DNA from: Cokeromyces recurvatus
Lineage: Eukaryota > Mucoromycota > Mucoromycetes > Mucorales > Mucoraceae
DNA length: 64,000 bases
NCBI RefSeq assembly: GCF_025118155.1
Contig: NW_026251424.1
Location: 124,001-188,000 of the forward strand
Direction of reading: 5' to 3'
Below are positions 10,276 to 22,638 of this stretch, one piece after another; position 1 is the first letter of the stretch, and each line of letters begins with the position of its first letter. The notes under the pieces are model-generated. The model searched no databases. It had not been told where the DNA came from and saw nothing but the letters and a program-made list of their open reading frames with translations. The position numbers and the translations under genes were made by a program.

Positions 10276-13200
10276 GGTATATTTTACCAAATCTAAAAAG
10301 TGCCATCCTAAGATCATTATCCATATTAAATCTTTTAGCAAAGTGGAAAGATCGGCCTAAACAACCCATTAAGGACATAAGGTGAGAAGCTGGATATGTA
10401 CTATAGACATTATCCTTAGCTAACAAATCAGTAACAGTTTGAATTAACATAAGCTGTAATACACATTTAATGATCACTTGCTGGAAGTTTCTTTGTCGTT
10501 CCTCACTTATTTCAAAATTATTAGCTGTATCATCTTGTTGCCCTGAAGCTTCGCTTGATGAGACTGCTTTCATTCTTTCCACCAAATCCTGTGTACCATT
10601 AAATAGTCCATATGCTGTTGTCTTTTCAAATAAATTTTCAAATGTCTCTGTCACCAAGTCCCAGCAGTGATTATCAAATTTTTCAACATTTGCTTCAATA
10701 TATTGATCAAGGCATTCACAGCCAATATGTGCAAGTGTATCATTATCTTTAAAAAGAAAAAAAAAACCAATATCGTTAATTCTTTTTCTTTATACGCATA
10801 TATAATGAGTTCATTTTAAGATGGCTTACCCTGAGTAATACAAACACTGAAAAGGCCCAATACATGACTCATCATATCTTTCATATTATCAAAATAAAAT
10901 GTATATAAATCAACAACATTACGAAGCGCTTCAATCATCGTAGTTGATAACCAAACACTTAAATCCTCTGGTGTCATCTTACGTTTTGTTCCTTCACTTT
11001 TGAGGTCGTCAAATAGTGGGAATACAATTTGTCGTGTAATAGTTGTCCAAAATTCAGGTGTGAATGATGAACCGTGTCTTTTTAATGTTTCAAATAAATA
11101 AACAAGTGCTCGCTTACGAACCTCTACATCGTCACTTTGCATTATAACTTCTTTTAACCCGTAAAGAACAGCAAACCAAAATTTGATTAAAAAGTCATCA
11201 CCAGAGGCTGGTAGTGTAGAGGCAGTTAAGGCATGCGCATCATTAATTTCTAAAGGTACCGTCTTGTTTGCAATTTCAATCATTTTTGGAATCGTATTCT
11301 TGATCATATCTAAGGCAGGTAAACTAATCTTTTGGAATTTTTGATTTTTAGCAAATTCAACAAGACAAGATATATAGTCGGGAAAGGTGCCATTAGCAAC
11401 GATATCACCAAAGCGTTCGTTAGTAACTCCACGAACAATATCAAATGTCATATGAACAATTGATTCAGATGATTCACAAGCGCCCGTAGCAAAAACAGAG
11501 AGCATCGTTTTCCAACCTGATCTCAAATGATGCGGTCTAGCTTGAATCATTTGTTGAAGACAGCGCAAGACCATATCTTTGATAGTCACGTCAGGGTTGT
11601 TAGCAAGGACTTCACGGAAGGGCATTAAGAAATCCTTTTGGAACTTGAAATGGGGTAATTCTTCCTTTTCTAAAAACTTCATAGCTAATTGACGTAGCGA
11701 ATCCAATGCAAAGAAAGCTACATTAAAGTTGGATTGACAACCTACTTTATTATAGTATTCTCCAAGGATAGCCCAAATGTTGGACCATTCCATACGAATA
11801 CGATTCATATTATAGTAAGAAATTTCAACCAGTTTTTGCAAGCTGTACATACGTGGATGTTCCATATGAGCAGAGGACACAATTTCTTCCCAAGATGTTT
11901 CACAAAGAGCGCGTACAAAATCAACGATAGCTTCCTAGAGTAATATATGTATATATACATACATACATACATATGTATTTATATTTATATATATTTATAA
12001 GGAGAGGGATACATACATGTATATATATATATGAAATATTTGGTTACTTACGCCATTCAAATTAACTGTAGAAGTAAATAAACGATCGACAGCAACGACA
12101 AGAGATTGTGATGAACTAGCAGATGCAACTTCTTCAGTCAAGGATAATTGAGTATTGGAACGATTAGGACTTGTAACACGAGCTCGACCATTGATAGTAG
12201 AAGTACGACGCCCCATTTCCATAGAAGCTTTTATAGGGGAATTAGTAGATCGTCTATTAATATCCATTATAGGTCCATTTCCTTCGTCTAGACCACTTGT
12301 AATTAGTTGAAATCTTTCCAACTGACTAACAGTGGACAAAATTTCCTTCCAAGAACCTTTCAAGTAATTACCATCCACAGCTGCTACTTCTAATAGGGTT
12401 CTAATGGCTTCTACATTCTTTGGTTTCATCTCATTCAAGTTTGTCAAGAAAGTAAACTTGGTAAGTGTGGTAATAAAGGCATCACGTTGAAGATCAACAT
12501 CTTCAGATTGAACAGTATGAAATAGACAAATAATTCGAATAGCATTCTTAAAGCCGTCAAGACAAAGATTAACGGTAGCCAGATCATCTGATTCTTGAAG
12601 TGGACCAGAAATGCCAGCTAAAAATGCCATCCAAGCAATTTCAAACATAGGACGTACATGCTCAACATGGGATGCACTATAGAAAGTAATCGTATCATTT
12701 CCTTCTGCACGACGACGACTCGCAAGCATATTACGAAACATAGCCTCTGTTTTAGATCCCATTTCTTCTGTGACCGCTTGATAGGCCTCTCGACGAACAT
12801 CACGGGCAATACCAGCACTCACTAAGGCGCTTTGTAAGCCACTAATACCTAAAACACCATTTGCACCAGATGCTGAGACCAAAGCTGCTTCATTAGCTGC
12901 TTCTACTTCATCTTTCATTTTAATCTCATCCTTTTGAATTTCATCAAAAACAGCTTCCAAAAATTCACGAGGAATATCAGCCCCATCATCAATGCCACGG
13001 TTATTTTTAATAAAATCTTCCAATGTCATTCTATTCTTGACGTGAGGGCTATGAAGATCTGTATTTAACATAATAACTGAATAAGCAAGTACATAAGCAG
13101 TTTCTAAAGTAGAATACCAAAAAAAAAATAGAAATAGAATAAATATTATATATAACAATAATAATAATCACACATAATAAAGACAAACCTGCGTTAGCAA

Positions 13201-13421
13201 AGACACCCGCATTGCCATGAACATATCTTTCAGCAAATTTCAACATGAATCGATCAATCTTTTGACCTTCACCAGGTAAACGGAAGGCTTGGAGGAAAAA
13301 TCGCAATGCCTCTGTAAACTTCATATTTGAGAAATCCATTTCATCAACAAATGCATGCATAATAGCAATATTTTCTGCATCACTGTTTAATAGATTAGAC
13401 ACAAAACAAGCTTGTATTTTA

Positions 13422-13479
<58 letters not shown>

Positions 13480-16160
13480 TTCTTACCCTTCACCCAAGTA
13501 TTCACCGATCAAAGTTTTGTTTAAACCCTCTGTGGTTAATAAGAATTTAGCAACACTATGAGGATCTTGTAAGTTTAAGAAACCATTCTTAGCAAGTATA
13601 GTAAGGCCTTTCTTTGGCTTCCAATTGAATTGACGAATACCCTCTTGAAGTAATTGCTTATGATGTTTTAAATTTTCAAATTCTTCAGGGTCATCTAAAC
13701 GAGAAGAGTTACTATAATTAAGAGCAGTACTTGAACCATTTGTGGCAGGAGAATTGAGTCGTGAAGTAGAGGTATTAGAATGAGTTGTAATAGAATGTAA
13801 CGATTGGTCTTCACTTGCCCGTGGAGTATCTTCATCTCTTTTGGATTCATCACTTGCCGTAATACTGACAGAATTATTAGTATACCAAGCGACTAAAGAA
13901 CGTAGGACAGCAATCAAACACTCTAAAGATTTAAAGCGAATAGCAGATTCAGGCATAGCTAATTGAGAGTTCTGTTTATCCGTATGTAAGATAGTAGCTG
14001 TTGTCAAAGGAGGTGGGATAACAACTGAATGATTGTGAAGACCTATATGAATATTAGATGAAGTGATAGGATGGCTGTCATACTCTTTACTATTTGTTGT
14101 TGGTTGATTATGAGAGGTAGTGACTTTAGATAATACATTCACTAATCGTTCATAAATATTATCAAGCGCTTGTCGATCGCAATCATAATTTAAATAAATA
14201 TCAACTAATGTTTGAGGATCCTCACAGATACGTAATACGCCTTTTAATAGTGAATGCTTTTGTTGATTTGATGCATTACGCATTTCTAAAATACGCAATA
14301 CAATCTCCTTCAAGAAGATTTCAATTTCGTTCTTCAAATACATACGCAAACCTTGAACGACACGCCATAAAATTTCATGAGTGATATCAAATACTTGAGG
14401 AACAACAGAAAAGGCGTTTCGACCTAGACTAGGACATAAGTACTGCTTCACTTCTAAAATAAAAGGATTTGCCTTATGTCCACTGGGATCCTTCACGGCA
14501 GCAGAGAAATAAACGTCCTCTGAAGTAAACACATCAATGTGAGACATCATAATAGTCAAAATTAAGTGTAAAGAAAGTAATTTTGATCGCATAGAATAAG
14601 ATCTCATATCATTTCCCCTATTTTTTTTTTAATGAATTTGAATTAGTGCAAAAAAACATTACTATATTAATTGAATATTTGCCTTACCATTCAGATTGAA
14701 TAGATTTCTTAGAAAGTTTACATAAAGCCCTAAAGACTAGAATAGCATCTTTAATATAAAGGTCAGCTTCTGTTTCTGATTCTCCCTTTTGAATGCCTTC
14801 GTTTTCAAATGAATTTTTGCCTTCTGAAATACCACTGTGTATATAATAAATAAATGACTATATACATTTAAAATAAATAAAGGAAAAAAAGGAAAAAGAA
14901 AACTTACGATGCCTCGTTAGACAGTGTAGTAGTAGCAGTAGTAGTAGTAAGATTATTTTTGTTTAATGTAGTAGAGGAATCATGATTTTCTTCTTGAAAA
15001 ACATTGGCTGTATCGTTTAAGAAATCTTCATAATTATCTTTCGATTTTCCAGTAGGAAGTTTATGATTCATTTCTGTACGAGCCATGTTGGCTTCTACAA
15101 TGATTTGTTGTTGATAGGATGCTGATTCGGCTTCTGTTTCATGTGGTGCATTTGTTGCTGTTATTGTAGTTACAGTCTCTTTATCTGTTGTAGGTTGTTC
15201 ATCTCTATCTTTCTCGTCACTATCTTCTTCTTTTTCCTTTCCTTCTTCTTCTGTCATCCTATTATTATCTTCTTGACTCGATTCTGTATTATCCTTTTGC
15301 ATTACCTGAACATTAGGATTTAATTTCACTCGTCTAAAGATATGATCAACCATTTGAGTCATCGTGATCTGGGCAACATTTTGGTTATCATTATTACGAG
15401 AAAGTAGAAAGATATTATAAGTTGTTCTGACTGCTTTTAATAGGGCTGATAAATGAAGTGGATTACTTGTTGAATAGACTGCATCCAAAAGTGCCTTAAA
15501 AAAAAACACACACACACACAAGTTAGCGTACTACTTTTTTCTTTTCTTGCGGGAAAATCCTTACTTTAATAATCTGTAATTGAACTTTTTTGTCTGTTTC
15601 TTCTCCAATAAAACAATCACAAATACCATTTACAACTTTCTCCATGACTTGAGATTGCGCTACTTCATTTTCCATATCAGCAACATAATTATAAGTTATA
15701 AATTTGCCAAGACAATCGAGTGCAATTGTCATCAAGTTGACTGAACGAGTATCAATAGCTGTTTGAAGTGCAGTTAAAATGATAGCTGAACTATTATTGT
15801 TATGTGTGTGTGTGTTTTATGAAATTGCTGATTAGATTACTTGTATAAAAAAAAAAGATTTCATTTTTAAATTATTTACCGAGTTTGCCCTTCAGGTACT
15901 GGTTCATTATCCTTCAACATTTCTATATAATTCAAAAGTAAATTAATATGTTTTTTTTTTTATCTTCATGTACAATACTTACTTAAAGCAGTATCTACTG
16001 CTTCTTTTAAAGGTTTATTACGTCTTGATTCTTTTGCTGAAGCAATTTTTTCAAGAGCATTAATGACAAAAACATTACTAGATGCAACTGAGGAACTAGT
16101 TGTTTGTATTGAACTTCTGGGAGATGACAGATTTTGTGAAAAAGATGTAGAAGATACCAT
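9706..16160 (-). CDS. SEC7: Large ARF guanine-nucleotide exchange factor, Sec7/BIG type
   Basis: Golgi/TGN exchange factor that loads ARF GTPases with GTP. Twelve exons on the minus strand: 15983-16160, 15880-15922, 15565-15790, 14908-15494, 14688-14834, 13487-14617, 13189-13382, 12052-13103, 10830-11934, 10288-10746, 10042-10189 and 9706-9973. They sum to exactly 1845 residues, typical of BIG/Sec7. An N-terminal DCB/HUS region precedes the Sec7 domain (about 705-900), followed by long HDS helical repeats. The catalytic glutamate is E809 in [12 protein letters not shown]. Residues linked to brefeldin A sensitivity in Sec7 domains are present (Y843, S844, D851, M861 in [10 protein letters not shown]). 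A Ser/Thr/acidic low-complexity linker lies in exon 4. Intron 6 holds a 55-base homopolymer. All introns have GT-AG ends. Confidence 0.93.
10237..10274. repeat. A38 homopolymer in a Sec7 intron
   Basis: Uninterrupted run of 38 A, close to the 5' splice site of the intron between exons 10 and 11 of the Sec7 gene. Confidence 0.9.
13424..13478. repeat. T55 homopolymer in a Sec7 intron
   Basis: Uninterrupted run of 55 T (A55 in the transcript), beginning 8 nt after the 5' splice site of intron 6 of the Sec7 gene. Confidence 0.9.
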
Positions 16161-16469
16161 TTTTTTTTCTTTAAAAAAAAAAGAGAGAGAGAGAAACTTG
16201 CTTTTAAAGAAAATAAAGATACTGTGGTATCTTCTTTTTTTTTTTTTGTCCTAAATCAAAATAAACGTTAAAGGTTCAGATTAGCCCTCTAAAGGAAAGA
16301 TAATAAATGAATTACCCTAATTAAAAAAAAAATTAAAAAAATTAAAAAAAAAAAAGTGGAGGATATTAATAAATAGCAAGAAGGATTAAAAATAAATTGA
16401 ATTTTCAGGCTCAACAAAACAAAAAAAAAGTTAGGATTGTCTCAGACGTATTTATTTATTTTTATATCA
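16161..16469. other. Short spacer between the PPR-like gene and Sec7
   Basis: About 300 bp of A/T-rich DNA with poly(A)/poly(T) runs and a GA repeat near 16185. It serves as the Sec7 promoter and PPR-gene 3' flank. No gene seen. Confidence 0.5.
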
Positions 16470-18348
16470 TTAGTTTAAATAAGCATCTATCTGTTTTCCT
16501 AACATTCTTACACTCTTATTTTGTACTGGCACCTTAGGTAATACCTCATCCTTGAACCATTGTAATTCATCTTTTGATTTTTCTTTTTTGGCTAAATGTA
16601 CGATACCTTTCAATAAAGAACGTGAGATACCAAGTTTATTTGTTTGCTCGGTCAAGGTGCGCAAGACATCAAAGACAAGTGATATATCTTGAGAATCAAT
16701 TAAAGTAGCTAGGTAAGCATCAATGAACTTTATATCCAATGTCTTGTAAGGTGCAGATGGAAAGGGGATTGCAGGACTAGATGCTTCTCGAACAGGTACA
16801 GGAATTTTACCTTCCTTTTCAAAACGATACATGGTATATTTATTAAATAATTGTTGTATGCCTTGTTTATCATCTTCTAGTGTTAATTTGGATAATAGAG
16901 CTTCCCAAATGCCTTGGTTATAAGTAATTTTTTTATCATCGATTTCTTTTATAATCTTATTTGCATTCAAACCAGGCAGTGATACGGCTGCACGAAGTAG
17001 AGGAAGATAGAAATTAGGTTCATCAAGGAATGGCCATTTAACAAGATCATTAGCATGAGTTTTGGTGCGATGAATGTGTTCACAATTTTTCGTCATCTCT
17101 TTCATGATCTCCTTCGCTTCTATAGGTAATTGGGCAGATATACAGCAGTCTAGCATGGCTCTATAGGTATCCCAATCCATACGATCCTTTGGAATTTCTC
17201 GCTTCATTTCATTTCGTATAACTGCAATAGCATATTTGGACTCTGTAGGATCTAAAGAGGACAGAGCAAATACAAGTCGATACATACCAATATCTCGTCG
17301 AAGTCCATAAAGTTTAAGTGCATTCCATCTTCTACGGAATGCTTTAAATTGTCCTCCACTGGCTAAGCAAGTTAACATGGTGGTTAAAGTAAAACGATCA
17401 TGAGGTAGTTTGCCTTCTAACATAATTTTTTCGATTTCAAATATACGTGGATCTATATTAAATCGATTGTGTGCATATGGACGAGTAGGAAGTAAAGAAT
17501 TTAACCTAAAGTTGTCAAAGTAATAATGGCCATTTCGATGAGGAAGGCAGGCATGGAAAAGGGCATGGAATATAGAGTGCTTGAGAGTCTTTATTCCTTC
17601 CGATTGCATCCTAACAATTATTTCTAGGGCTTTATGGAGCCTAATGTTGCGATGAATGTCCTTGTATTGTTGTGAAGCCGAATAGCCTGTTAGCATAACT
17701 TGATAACTTACATCATCAGGTTTAATTGAATGGTTAGGCATGTAAGAATCAAGAAACTCTTCAGCTTTTTCCATTGGAAATTGAACAGGATCAATATGAT
17801 TAGCGATAGTTAAATATTCTAAAATAACATTGCAATCAGTAATATCTACTGATTTTGTAGAGTCCTTGAGCAAGTTATTTGTTAAATCTGTCCATGATGC
17901 ATGTATCTGATCAAGTTCTGTCAAATAAACAGGCTTTAGGTTTAGCCCCTGTGAACCACGTGTTCGACTTAGGTGTTTGTGAATCTTTTGTAATGCAACC
18001 TTGTGAGCAATCAAAAGCATTGACACATTACAACACTCGTCAGGATATAGAGTATTATACATAGTCACATATTTTGAAGTACGACTAATATCACCATTGA
18101 ATCCATAACAACGAATTAATTTCAAAAGCGTACGATGCGAAAGCGAGTTAGTTTCTTTTAGCTTCTCCAACATCTTTTCTACATTTTCATGAGAATTTAC
18201 TGCAGCGTATGACAATAATGCACTTGAATAAACAATACTCTTGTTATTTTGATTATTTTCAATTTTTGCAAGACTATCCGAAATGAGTTCAGATTTATGA
18301 ATAATCCCATAGGCCTATTTATTATATAACACTAATTAAATAAAAGAC

Positions 18349-18379
<31 letters not shown>

Positions 18380-19111
18380 AAAGAAAAAAAGAAAAAAAAA
18401 AGCCCTTCTCCTCCTATTATTAAATCTTTATATATCTTACCCTTATTAACAATGCCCACATAGTTTCGTCTTCTAAAGTTGACAGGTCAAAAATGTGTGT
18501 AAATCGACGAACAAGGTTGCTAAGGTCTTCTGCACGATATGTTGATCCAAAATTAAATCCAAGTTTTAATAAACTTTTCCAGATATCAAGATTGTTAAGG
18601 GTCTCAGCAGGCAATTCTGATTTAGGTGAATAAAACCAATGAGCAACAACAGCACATTCTTGAAGCTCAAAAGGTAATTCTCCTAGTATATTAATTAAAC
18701 GAAGGTATAATTCAGGTGTTGCCAAGTTAAGATCTTGAGCAGTTTGAACAGTTGTGATGGCGTCCATCATTTTTCCCGTTTGCCTACATTCTTCTAATAC
18801 ATTTAAAAGTGTTTGTGGTGTATGCTCATGCTCAGGAGATAATTTAGGTGGTGGAGTCACATTTGCTTCAACTATTTCAGCATGTTTTGGGATTTGAATG
18901 GAAAAAGTTCTTAAGGTTAAGGCTAACAAAAAAAAAAGAAAGGAAAAAAAAAGTAGAGGAAAGTTAATTTAGCGTTGACAGTTATAAAAGTTTTATCAAA
19001 TATACCTGGCGTTAAAGGTGCAACCTTTTTTGCATAGTTGGTTCCTGCTTGAAATACAGGCTTTAAACTTTTAGATGATCTTGTAATGGCTCTTCCCAAA
19101 TTGAGCAACAT
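16470..19111 (-). CDS. PPR-like helical-repeat protein, probably mitochondrial
   Basis: Minus-strand model: exons 19006-19111, 18441-18922 and 16470-18314, giving 810 residues in one continuous frame. The N-terminus (M-L-L-N-L-G-R-A-I-T-R-S-S-K-S-L) is basic and free of acidic residues, like a mitochondrial targeting peptide. The body is almost wholly alpha-helical and shows repeats of about 35 residues with PPR character. Examples are D-D-V-S-Y-Q-V-M-L-T-G-Y-S, D-R-F-T-L-T-T-M-L-T-C-L-A and D-W-D-T-Y-R-A-M-L-D-C-C-I. Such proteins usually bind organellar RNA and control its processing or translation. I cannot name the orthologue. The start codon lies 15 bp from a 70-base homopolymer in the 5' flank. 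Confidence 0.75.
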
Positions 19112-19125
19112 GTCAAACAAACAAA

Positions 19126-19126
<1 letters not shown>

Positions 19127-19196
<70 letters not shown>
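19127..19196. repeat. A70 homopolymer upstream of the PPR-like gene
   Basis: A perfect run of 70 A (T70 on the gene's sense strand) begins 15 bp upstream of the PPR-like start codon. It is the longest homopolymer in the window. Confidence 0.92.
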
Positions 19197-19198
<2 letters not shown>

Positions 19199-19346
19199 AG
19201 CTATTATAAAAAGCAAGGATAATATGTGTGGGGTTACATACTTTTCATTGAAAACAATATTTTGTGACTTGATAAAAAAAATCTGAAGGAACGAGTTCAG
19301 AATTAAAGTATTATCCACACATTAAGAGGATATTGTATTTTTCAGC

Positions 19347-19456
19347 AAATAAGAGAAAATTTCAGAAAAAATAAGAGAAAATTATTGGACAAATAAGAGA
19401 AAATTATTGAACAAATAAGAGAAAATTATTGAACAAATAAGAGAAAATTTTAGGTC
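19347..19456. repeat. 22-bp subterminal repeat array (copy 1, 3' side)
   Basis: Five 22-bp units sharing the core AAATAAGAGAAAATT and differing in the last 7 bases. An incomplete unit follows. They are likely transposase-binding or recombination sites of the Tc1-type element. Confidence 0.85.
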
Positions 19457-19510
19457 AATTAAGAGAAAAAAAAAATGGCAATTAGCAAAAAATTTACTTA
19501 TACTTAAATC

Positions 19511-20893
19511 TCATAAGTTTTTCTCCAGGGCTAAACACTTTTCAAAGAATCTGAGAGAATGGCGAATCCAGCCCTGGCAGTCTTTCTTAGTTACTTTGGA
19601 GCAGGCATCCATTATTCTGGGTGTGAGTGTCTCACCAGTTTCGAAAGGGCTTCTTTTGACGCCATACTTCACCTTCGACCAGAATAGCTCAATTGGGTTT
19701 AGGAATGGTGAGTACGGCGGAAGATATGCACACTTATAGCCTCTGCTTTCTATTAAGTTTCTTACTGTAGCTGGCTTATGTATGGGAGCATTATCCATTA
19801 CCAAGTAAAAGCCCTTCATATTATTTCGGTCAAGAACATCCATCACATTACTCAAGTAATTTAAATAGTGCTCAGTCCTAGTTCCAACCTTAGCTGTCGT
19901 TGTAACAACCTTCCCATCTATTCTTCTCTTCTTAGCTCCCGAAACTAATATTGGCTTTCTCAAAGAGATGTCAATAATGCCGGTGCTAGAGATGGCACCA
20001 AGAATGGTTATTGTGGTGCCTTTTGAAGCAGGGACAGTTGTTTTAGCAGGTTCTCCTATCTTGGACCAGCCACGAGTGCGTGTCATGTGTAAATTGAACC
20101 CTGCTTCATCCAAAAAAACGCAATTATTCTCAAAGTCCATATTTTTATCAGCTAGCCATTGAAGGATGGTCTCCTTTCTCTTCTTAAGAGTTTCTTCCGA
20201 GTTTCTAGCAGATGAAATTTTCTCCAACTTCTTCATAGATAGTGCACAGCTGGTTCTAAGATGTCTGTATACTGCGGATGGGCTCACGGAGAGACTTGGA
20301 AATTCTTTGAGCAACAACTCGTGTATTCCAGCTACAGTTGCAGTTGAACACTCATCAACAATGTCGGTAATAAACTTTGTGTGTTTTTCAGTAAGCTCAG
20401 AGACAGTTCCCATTTTGCGCCCTCTTTTTTTCTGTTGAGGTATTTCCCCTGTTTTCTGCCATTGCGATTTGAAACGGTAAGCTGATTTCTCATTTATTCC
20501 TGTTTTTAAAGCTGCATCTTTTACAGGAACCTGTTCAATTAACAGGGAAATAAGCTTGTTGATATCTTGCTGAGTGTACACACATCTAGCATTGCTAGCG
20601 GCGTCTTTTTTTTCGGCCAGATCTCTGAGAGGCTTCTCTTCTTTCAAATCGCTCTCACTACCCTGTACATCAGCTTCATTTTCCTCCTTATCCGAGCTAT
20701 TGCTGGCCTCATCACCCTCGTACCCTTCCTTCAGCTCCATCGTCGCATCTTCATCTAACTCCATGGCTGATGCAGTGATGTTGTACTCCCACTTCTTTCT
20801 CATCATTGACATTACGCTGACAATGATTTCAGGTACAGCTTCAATGTCATCGTCGCGTAGAGAAATTTCGTTCATATCAAAGTCAATATCCAT
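19511..20893 (-). CDS. DDE_3-family Tc1/IS630-like transposase (copy 1)
   Basis: 460-residue transposase without introns or stops. The N-terminal 100 residues are acidic and low-complexity. Helix-turn-helix modules follow (about 107-150 and 165-215), with a basic patch K-K-R-G-R-K at 155-160. The catalytic domain has V-F-L-D-E-A-G-F (D262), Y-L-V-M-D-N-A-P-I-H (D367) and P-F-L-N-P-I-E-L-F-W (E402). There are 34 residues between the second Asp and the Glu (DD34E), as in Tc1-type enzymes. All three catalytic residues are present, so the protein is predicted to be active. The protein is identical to the copy at 23445-24827. Confidence 0.93.
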   Translation of the reverse strand: MDIDFDMNEISLRDDDIEAVPEIIVSVMSMMRKKWEYNITASAMELDEDATMELKEGYEGDEASNSSDKEENEADVQGSESDLKEEKPLRDLAEKKDAASNARCVYTQQDINKLISLLIEQVPVKDAALKTGINEKSAYRFKSQWQKTGEIPQQKKRGRKMGTVSELTEKHTKFITDIVDECSTATVAGIHELLLKEFPSLSVSPSAVYRHLRTSCALSMKKLEKISSARNSEETLKKRKETILQWLADKNMDFENNCVFLDEAGFNLHMTRTRGWSKIGEPAKTTVPASKGTTITILGAISSTGIIDISLRKPILVSGAKKRRIDGKVVTTTAKVGTRTEHYLNYLSNVMDVLDRNNMKGFYLVMDNAPIHKPATVRNLIESRGYKCAYLPPYSPFLNPIELFWSKVKYGVKRSPFETGETLTPRIMDACSKVTKKDCQGWIRHSLRFFEKCLALEKNL

Positions 20894-20954
20894 TTTTTGT
20901 TAATAATAGTGAGAAAAGTGCTTTCTACTAATTGCCATTTTTTTTCTCTTAATT

Positions 20955-21042
20955 TTTCTTGGACTTTCTCTTAATTGACCTAAAATTTTCTCTTATTTGT
21001 TCAATAATTTTCTCTTATTTTTTCTGAAATTTTCTCTTATTT
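20955..21042. repeat. 22-bp subterminal repeat array (copy 1, 5' side)
   Basis: Three full 22-bp units and one diverged unit (AATTAAGAGAAAG...) in inverted orientation to the array at the other end. Together with it they form the extended terminal inverted repeat. Confidence 0.8.
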
Positions 21043-21076
21043 GCTGAAAAATACAATACAATAATAAAAAAAAAAA

Positions 21077-21109
21077 AAGTTACCGGTAACCCAGAGTTAC
21101 CGGTAACTT
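21077..21109. repeat. Double GTTACCGGTAAC palindrome
   Basis: Two copies of the perfect 12-bp palindrome GTTACCGGTAAC (21079-21090 and 21096-21107), separated by CCAGA and bordered by AA and TT. The whole 33 bp is thus nearly self-complementary. A third copy lies at 23205-23216 next to transposon copy 2. Origin unknown. Confidence 0.8.
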
Positions 21110-22638
21110 TACAATAAAAAAAAAGTCACTCGCTCTTCGTCGTGGGCCCTAATCGCCCTTTGAATCTGACCTTTAACTGTTCATCACTCATTAACATGAA
21201 GAGGTTACTGGAAAGGTGATAGTTCAAGAATATCCTGACAACAATGTTAAAAACTGTATAAATCCCAAGCAAGCATAAATTAATAAAGACAGCTTACTTT
21301 TACTCTAAAAACTTTCCTTATACTTTCCCTTTATTTCCAGCCAATAATAGGCGACTAATTTTACTGACGCGCTGTGATATTTCTTTTAAAATATCAAATA
21401 AAAAATATCAGAAAATAAAAATAATATTAAGACAAAAAAGAGTCAACGAGACCGAACAATAGTTCTAAAGTCAATTGTTTTATTTATGAATTTAAACTGA
21501 TGGGGTATTTATAAGAATTGTTAAAGAGGTCTGAGGATAGGATGTGAATCAGAAAAGTATTAGTTACGACCGAATTAGGTATATTGTTGACAACAAAGTG
21601 TTAGTGATTTTAATATTATTAGATGGAGCGGATCAAGAGAGAGTTAGGATAGAATTTCTTAAATGAATTTATGATCCGCATGTTTAATCATGAAACATGA
21701 CATTATAAGTCAGCTCATGACATGAATACCAACTTGTGGTATTGCCCAAAAGTCAAAATCAGACATGGTCACAAAACTGAGCGAATGCATAGTCGGATTT
21801 TAAAATCGTTTTTCTCCCCGAAAAATTGAGCTACGTCATCAACAAAGGTATCATTAAATTCCTTAGAAAACAAGCATTCTATTGATATATTGTACGCTAG
21901 AGTTTCAAGAGTGTTTTGTCTTATAAATTGAACATTTTGTAAAATTAATCAAACATTCGCTCAGTTTTGTGAGTCACTGTAAGTTAATAGAAATAAACCA
22001 TCATTTATTACATAATAAAGAGGTTATTCACATAAAACTAGTATATTGAACCTCACAGCGTAATATTCATTCTACACTCAGTTTTAATAATAGTCATTGT
22101 TAGAATGTTCGAGCAATAATAATAATTATATACATAATTCAAACAGGATTATGACTGGTGTATTCAATTACATAATTGTTCTTGAGTGATACATATCAGA
22201 TATACATTGATAATATTGAATATTGTTAAATAATGAAATCTCATACAATGATAATGATAGTAGCTCATAAATAATTGGTATTGTTGCAGCTAGACATATT
22301 CACTGAGAATTAATATTGATGTGTCGCAGTCCAATAATAATGATTCGTTATGTTTCTAGGAACAGCGACAACTCAGGGAGAAAAAAGAAATAAAGATATA
22401 TCTTATTGATCGCAGAATTATTCGGAGACAATGTTTTATGTAAAACACTTTATTATAGTAAAACTTGCTTATCTGAATCATATTTCCATTGATAACACTT
22501 ACCTTGTAAAAACATATAAATAACCCTCAATCTTTCCATGTAATTTTCGTTGTACAATTTTTGTATTATCTTTAATAAACTATACGAAGTTTTCACAGAC
22601 TTGTCTTCTGTCTATTCTTCTTCCATTATCTTTGCTAA
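21110..22638. other. Spacer between inverted Tc1 copies, repeat-like
   Basis: About 1.5 kb without a recognisable gene. It contains a MITE-like inverted repeat (21760-21979). The segment at about 22098-22620 begins TGTTAGAATG and has TATAAATA and AATAAA motifs near its right end, and so resembles a solo LTR. No matching target duplication was found, so the LTR reading is tentative. Confidence 0.4.
21760..21979. mobile_element. MITE-like element with Tc1-type inverted ends
   Basis: About 220 bp bounded by CACAAAACTGAGCGAATG at the left and its exact reverse complement at the right. The right end extends to CAGTGACTCACAAAAC, the classic Tc1/mariner terminal style, next to TA. The left end reads CAGACATGGTCACAAAAC and is slightly diverged. 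No coding capacity. Confidence 0.5.

Larger units (their letters stand above)
19333..21056 (-). mobile_element. Tc1/mariner-type transposon, copy 1 (intact)
   Basis: A 1724-bp element with termini TTGTATTTTTCAGC in inverted orientation, flanked by TA on both sides (19331-19332 and 21057-21058). It carries one uninterrupted 460-codon transposase gene on the minus strand. Subterminal regions consist of 22-bp units with core AAATAAGAGAAAATT: five at the 3' side (19347-19456) and three, plus degenerate units, at the 5' side (20955-21042). It is near-identical to copy 2 at 23238-25005 apart from a 44-bp difference in the 5' repeat array. It looks recently active. Confidence 0.9.

Noticed and set aside
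19086..19286. Open frame containing a long poly-Lys run
   Set aside because: It is simply the A70 homopolymer read in frame, antisense to the PPR-like gene.
22098..22620. Possible solo LTR beginning TGTTAGAATG
   Set aside because: Promoter and poly(A)-like motifs are present but no target-site duplication and no clear right end were found.
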